Below, one piece after another: positions 34,550 to 38,354 of a stretch of DNA of 38,354 nt. The stretch lies in contig JAAVYM010000022.1 in assembly GCA_022791135.1 (NCBI GenBank), positions 1-38,354 on the forward strand. Direction: 5' to 3'. The DNA is from Oscillibacter sp. GTDB lineage: Bacteria > Bacillota > Clostridia > Oscillospirales > Oscillospiraceae. The notes below the pieces were generated by a model. The model had not been told where the DNA came from and did no database searches. It saw only the letters and a program-made list of their open reading frames with translations. How positions within the stretch are numbered: the stretch's first letter is position 1; every line of letters begins with the position of its first letter. The position numbers and the translations under genes were made by a program.

Positions 34550-35607
34550 TCCCCGCCGCCCTTCAGCTTCTCCGCCTGGTCCGCCGCGATCAGAGCGTCA
34601 AGGACCTCGTCCAGGTCTCCGTCCAAAAAGGCGTCCAGCTTGTACAGCGTCAGACCGATGCGGTGGTCCGTCACCCGGCCCTGAGGGAAGTTATAGGTCC
34701 GGACCCGCTCGCTACGGTCGCCGCTGCCCACCTGGCTGCGGCGGCTTGAGGCCTCCGCCTCCGCCCGCTTTGCCTGCTCCCGCTCATAGAGGCGGGAACG
34801 GAGAACCTTCATGGCCTTGTCTTTGTTTTTATACTGGCTCCGCTCATCCTGGCACTCCACCACCAGACCCGTAGGCAGGTGGGTGATGCGGATGGCGGAC
34901 TCCGTTTTGTTCACGTGCTGGCCCCCCGCGCCGGAGGAGCGGTAGGTGTCGATCTGCAAATCCTTGGGATCGATCTCGACGTCCACCTCCTCCGCCTCCG
35001 GCAGGACCGCCACCGTGGCGGCGCTGGTGTGAATACGCCCGCCGGACTCCGTCTCTGGCACCCGCTGGACCCGGTGGACGCCGCTTTCAAACTTCAAGCG
35101 GGAGAAGGCCCCCTCCCCCTCTATCAGCACGCTGCACTCCTTTACGCCGCCCAGCTCCGTTTCGCTGAGGCTCAGCACCTCCATCCGCCAACCCCGGCGC
35201 TGGGCGTACATGCCGTACATCCGCAAAAGAGAACGGGCGAACAGCGCCCCCTCCTCGCCGCCGACGCCGCTGCGCAGCTCTAAAATCACGTTCCGGCTGT
35301 CGTTGGGGTCCCTGGGCAGAAGGAGGATCTTCAGCTCCTCCCGAAGCCGCTCCGCCTCCTCCCGGGCGGCGGACAGCTCCTCCTGGGCCAGCTCCCGCAG
35401 CTCCGGGTCCCGAAGCAAAGCCTCCGCCTCTTCCCGGCGGCGCTCCGTCCCCTCCAGGGCGCGCCAGGCACTCACCACCGGCGACAGCTCCTTCAGCTCC
35501 CGCTGAAGGATTTTCAGCCGGGTGCTGTCGCCGTACACCGCCGGGTCTGCCAGGCGGGCCTCCAGGTCCTCCTGCCGGAGGGCCAGTCCTTTTAGTCTTT
35601 CCTGCAT
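34546..35607 (-). CDS. prfA: Peptide chain release factor 1
   Basis: 353 aa. It ends translation at UAA and UAG. The stop-codon reading motif is PET (residues 184-186, in [11 protein letters not shown]), the PxT form of RF1 rather than the SPF of RF2. The peptidyl-transferase motif is [11 protein letters not shown] with GGQ at 228-230. It has the usual length and N-terminal helices. An open frame upstream to 35775 is not the start: ATG 35607 has AAAGGAGACG and the normal N-terminus. First gene of prfA-membrane protein-sua5/coaE. Confidence 0.97.
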   Translation of the reverse strand: MQERLKGLALRQEDLEARLADPAVYGDSTRLKILQRELKELSPVVSAWRALEGTERRREEAEALLRDPELRELAQEELSAAREEAERLREELKILLLPRDPNDSRNVILELRSGVGGEEGALFARSLLRMYGMYAQRRGWRMEVLSLSETELGGVKECSVLIEGEGAFSRLKFESGVHRVQRVPETESGGRIHTSAATVAVLPEAEEVDVEIDPKDLQIDTYRSSGAGGQHVNKTESAIRITHLPTGLVVECQDERSQYKNKDKAMKVLRSRLYEREQAKRAEAEASSRRSQVGSGDRSERVRTYNFPQGRVTDHRIGLTLYKLDAFLDGDLDEVLDALIAADQAEKLKGGGE

Positions 35608-35717
35608 ATGGCGTCTCCTTTCTGCTTTTCGCGTAAAAAAGCAGCAAAAAGAACTTTTGCACGGTCGTACCCCGGAAATCATCCGGGCCGCAGCGGCGGC
35701 AGCCCCCAGGGGCCATG

Positions 35718-36215
35718 CTACCGGCCCGCCGTTTGGAGAAAGTCCTGGGTCTGGCGGAGGAATTCCTCCTTCCAAAAAGCGTAGCCCACCGAGCCGCTGC
35801 GCAGAGAGACCGCCGTCCGGTGCCCACAGGGGGTATAGCGGTCCATCTGCTCGAAAATCTCCTCGTTTTTGTCCTCACAGCCCCGGGTCAACACATAGGA
35901 CGCATTCCGCAAATCCTTACCGTTGTGCTTCAAAAAGCTTCGCACCACGGAGCTGCACCGCCCCGCCCAGACCGGGGACCCCACGATCACCAGGCGGTAG
36001 TCCGTCAGGGGGAATTTGGCCCCGCACTTCACCGGCGGCAGCGTGCGGCGCATCGCGTCCACTCCGCAGCGGAGCCAACCGCCCCAGCCGCTGCGGTCCG
36101 TGCTGTCCTGAATCTCCGCCAGCTCCGCCCCCAGGGCCTGGGCAATCTCCTCCATGGCCCGCCGGGTGTTCCCCGTGCGGGAGTAATAGACACACAATAC
36201 GTTGTTCCAAGCCAT
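35718..36215 (-). CDS. Flavodoxin-like protein
   Basis: 165 aa. The FMN phosphate loop [16 protein letters not shown] at the N-terminus and the second loop VGSPVWAGR, with an aromatic, identify a flavodoxin fold. The last third ([14 protein letters not shown]) corresponds to the ribityl-contact region. It may carry electrons for the ferredoxin-based metabolism seen elsewhere, or act as an NAD(P)H-linked flavoprotein; no partner is adjacent. ATG 36215 follows AAAAGGAGAAGCG and begins 16 nt after the YdcF-like gene. Confidence 0.9.
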   Translation of the reverse strand: MAWNNVLCVYYSRTGNTRRAMEEIAQALGAELAEIQDSTDRSGWGGWLRCGVDAMRRTLPPVKCGAKFPLTDYRLVIVGSPVWAGRCSSVVRSFLKHNGKDLRNASYVLTRGCEDKNEEIFEQMDRYTPCGHRTAVSLRSGSVGYAFWKEEFLRQTQDFLQTAGR

Positions 36216-36231
36216 TGCCTCGCTTCTCCTT

Positions 36232-37008
36232 TTATGCCTCGGGCCAGTCGAACAGTACCGTCTTTACCACGGCGAAGGCCTCTCGAATATAGTAGTTCGC
36301 GCTGAGCCACCACCAGGGCAGCTCCGCCGGAATCTCCACCGTGTTCATCCCGTGCCGCTGGGCCAGCAGGTGGGTGCGGTAACAGTGGAAATCACTGGTC
36401 ACAATGGCAATCCGCGCCGTTTCCATATCCACGCCCAGCTCTGCCAGCAACGCCCTGGAAAACTCGAAATTCTGGGCCGTGTTTACGGAGCGGTCCTCCG
36501 GTATCAGACAGGCATCCGTCTCGCCGTCCCCCGTCCACAGCGCCCTGCGCATAGCCTCCGCTTCGCTGATGTTCTCTCCGGAACCCTTGCCGCCGGAGAG
36601 GACCACCGGAATCCCCGGGTGCTTTTTCAGATACGCCCGGGCCGCATCGATGCGGCTTTGCAGCGCCGCCGAGGGCGTCTCGCCGTTGACCCCGGCTCCC
36701 AGGATAATCACCGCGTCCACCGGCTGGTCCGAGCGGTCCGCTTCCCCGCACTTCACCACCTCAATCTCTATGAGCGCGATCACCGCAAACACGAGGGCCA
36801 CGCCGGTGAAAAAGAACTTTTCCAAAACTCCCGCAAAGGCAGAGTGCCGTTTCCAAACGATCAGCAGCTCCTCGATGGCCCACAGCGCCGCAATCCCCAG
36901 GCACAAATAGCCGGTAAAACGCATTCCGTTCGGGATCACAGCCAGCGCCAGGCCAGCCAACCCCACCGCTAAAATCACGGTGCGGCGGATTTTTGTCTTT
37001 CGTGTCAT
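36232..37008 (-). CDS. YdcF/ElyC-like DUF218 membrane protein
   Basis: 258 aa with three hydrophobic segments in the first 100 residues, then the DUF218 domain: DAVIILGAGVNGETPSAALQSRIDAA, VVLSGGKGSGENISEAEAM, EDRSVNTAQNFEFSRALL and IVTSDFHCYRTHLLAQRHG. These are the family's conserved Gly, Ser, Glu and His residues. Homologues act in cell-envelope or undecaprenyl metabolism (ElyC); biochemical function is unproven. ATG 37008 follows GGGAGGGC. Directly follows the ABC-F gene, with a 19-nt gap. Confidence 0.88.
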   Translation of the reverse strand: MTRKTKIRRTVILAVGLAGLALAVIPNGMRFTGYLCLGIAALWAIEELLIVWKRHSAFAGVLEKFFFTGVALVFAVIALIEIEVVKCGEADRSDQPVDAVIILGAGVNGETPSAALQSRIDAARAYLKKHPGIPVVLSGGKGSGENISEAEAMRRALWTGDGETDACLIPEDRSVNTAQNFEFSRALLAELGVDMETARIAIVTSDFHCYRTHLLAQRHGMNTVEIPAELPWWWLSANYYIREAFAVVKTVLFDWPEA

Positions 37009-37027
37009 AACTGCCCTCCCCTGGAAC

Positions 37028-38354
37028 TCAAGTCTCCCCGGCCTCCTCGCTGAGCTGCTCCCAGCGTTCGTAAAGGGCATCCAGCTCCTCTTGGGCGGCC
37101 TGGCGGCGGGCGGTCAGCTCCGTCAGCTTTTCGTAGTCGCAAGCTGCGGCCTCCATCTCCGCCTCCAGGGCGGCGGCGCCCTCCTCTGCCCGGGCGATGT
37201 CCCGCTCGCAGATAGTCAGCTGCCGGCGGGCGTTTTGCTGGGCGCGGTTGCCCCGGGCCGGACGCTCCGCCTTCTCCTTTGCGGGCTTGGGCGGCTCGCT
37301 CTTCGCCGCCTCCTCCTGGGCTTTCGCCTGACGGTACTGGGCAAAGCCCATGGGGTAGTCCGTCACCGTCTCATCGGCCAGCTCCCAGATGCGGGTGGCA
37401 AAGCGGTTGATAAAATACCGGTCGTGGCTGACGAAAAGCAGCGTCCCGTCGTAGGACTCCACCGCCTCCTCGATCCATTCCCGGGAGGCAATGTCCAAAT
37501 GGTTCGTCGGCTCGTCCAAAATCAGGAAGTTGACCTCCCCGTCCATCAGCATGCAAAGCCGCAGGCGGCTCTGCTCCCCTCCGGAGAGGACGGAGACAGG
37601 CTTGAACACATCCTCCCCCCGGAAGTCATAGGCCGCCAGGCGGTTCCGGGCACTCTGGGCAGAGAGGCCCCGCTTCGCCGCCATCATGTTCTCCACCAGG
37701 TTCCAGTCCGGGTGCTCAAAGTGGATGATCTGGGGCAGGTACGCCGTCTTGGCCTGGGGACCCAGCTTGATCCGGCCGTCATCCGGGTACAGCTCCCCCA
37801 TAATCAGCTTGATAAGGGTGGTCTTCCCGGCGCCGTTGTCCCCGATAAGGGCGATCCGCTCACCCCCCTCCACCTTCAGGGTGATGCCGTCGAACAAACG
37901 GCGGTCCCCATAGGATTTCGCCAGGTTCCGGATGCCCAGCACCTCGTCCCCGTGGAACTCCGCGGTGGAGAAGCGGGCGTCCATCTTCCGGGCCTTGGTG
38001 GGCTTGGCAGTGGTGCGCATGCGCTCGATCCGCCGCTCGATGTTGACCGCCCGGCGGTAGGTCTTGTCCATGCCCATGAAGGCCCACACCCGCAGCTGCT
38101 CCGCAGCCTTCTCCAGCTGCTCAATCTTGGCCTGCTCCTTCTGGTACTGCTTCAGCCGCTCCTGATAGCGCCGCTCCTTCTCCTCCACGTAGAAGGAGTA
38201 GTTGCCGGAGTAGAGCTCCGCCTTGCCGTCCTGGATCTCGGCCACCCGGCGCACCACCTTGTCCAGGAACCAGCGGTCGTGGGAGATGGCCAGCACCGTG
38301 CCCTTGAACCGCTCCAGATAGCCCTCCAGCCATTCGGTGGCGTTCAGGTCCAGG
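37028..38354 (-). CDS. ABC-F family ATPase, 5' part outside the window
   Basis: 442 C-terminal residues of a soluble ribosome-associated ABC-F protein without membrane domains. The visible part starts in the end of the first ATPase domain (LDLNATEWLEGYLERFKGTVLAISHDRWFLD). It then runs through the inter-domain linker (YSGNYSFYVEEKERRYQERLKQYQ) and the second ATPase domain: GDNGAGKTTL, LSGGEQSRLRL, FLILDEPTNHLDI and SHDRYF. It ends in a C-terminal coiled coil rich in Glu/Ala/Arg, of the Uup/YdiF kind. That extension makes a housekeeping type more likely than an antibiotic-resistance type. Confidence 0.94.
   Translation of the reverse strand, partial: LDLNATEWLEGYLERFKGTVLAISHDRWFLDKVVRRVAEIQDGKAELYSGNYSFYVEEKERRYQERLKQYQKEQAKIEQLEKAAEQLRVWAFMGMDKTYRRAVNIERRIERMRTTAKPTKARKMDARFSTAEFHGDEVLGIRNLAKSYGDRRLFDGITLKVEGGERIALIGDNGAGKTTLIKLIMGELYPDDGRIKLGPQAKTAYLPQIIHFEHPDWNLVENMMAAKRGLSAQSARNRLAAYDFRGEDVFKPVSVLSGGEQSRLRLCMLMDGEVNFLILDEPTNHLDIASREWIEEAVESYDGTLLFVSHDRYFINRFATRIWELADETVTDYPMGFAQYRQAKAQEEAAKSEPPKPAKEKAERPARGNRAQQNARRQLTICERDIARAEEGAAALEAEMEAAACDYEKLTELTARRQAAQEELDALYERWEQLSEEAGET

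Overview
The window is a gene-dense, GC-rich chromosomal segment from an anaerobic member of the Firmicutes. It most resembles a gut Oscillospiraceae-type Clostridium (Flavonifractor/Lawsonibacter/Oscillibacter neighbourhood). That is inferred from gene content: PPDK, a four-subunit 2-oxoacid:ferredoxin oxidoreductase, a K+-dependent membrane pyrophosphatase, a MurT/GatD pair, split ThrE exporters and a tandem-OB SSB. Other support comes from strong AAGGAGG ribosome-binding sites and sigma-A-type promoters. No rRNA, tRNA, CRISPR array, insertion sequence or prophage was seen.

Layout. 1-3060: the 3' part of pyruvate phosphate dikinase (+), then a ROK glucokinase (-). 3160-9345 (-): threonine ammonia-lyase, a DAACS amino-acid/dicarboxylate symporter and porGDAB. 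This reads as a fermentative module that takes up serine/threonine, deaminates it and oxidises the 2-oxoacid to acyl-CoA and reduced ferredoxin. 9345-11930: a PadR-type regulator divergent from a compact three-gene operon of unknown function. 12070-13280 (-): a VOC protein and exonuclease III. 13440-15470 (+): a SUFU-domain protein and the two halves of a ThrE threonine/serine exporter. 15640-18370: a paralogue of the unknown operon's second gene, divergent from a MarR-MATE efflux operon.

18430-23130 (-): mnmG, a cyclase-family hydrolase, a MurT-like ligase and a GatD-like protein. The GatD-like protein has lost both its catalytic Cys and His. 23130-26530: a mixed intergenic-rich region with a large perfect inverted repeat, a small Xre regulator with a divergent 65-aa gene, a metallophosphoesterase, a self-contained transcription unit for a 27-residue peptide, and an IseA-like lipoprotein. 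26531-28730: the ion-pumping pyrophosphatase. 28739-38354 (-): a tandem-OB SSB-like protein, a DUF362 ferredoxin-like protein, M18 aminopeptidase, a Sua5-CoaE fusion, a small membrane protein, prfA, a flavodoxin, a YdcF-like protein, and the 3' part of an ABC-F ATPase that runs off the window.

The strongest candidates for something undescribed are: the PadR-linked three-gene operon and its paralogue beside MarR-MATE, which share a conserved domain I cannot name; the MurT/GatD-like pair without a glutaminase dyad; the Sua5-CoaE fusion; and the promoter-RBS-ORF-terminator unit encoding a 27-aa acidic peptide. All starts were chosen by eye from ribosome-binding sites and family N-termini; no database search was possible.
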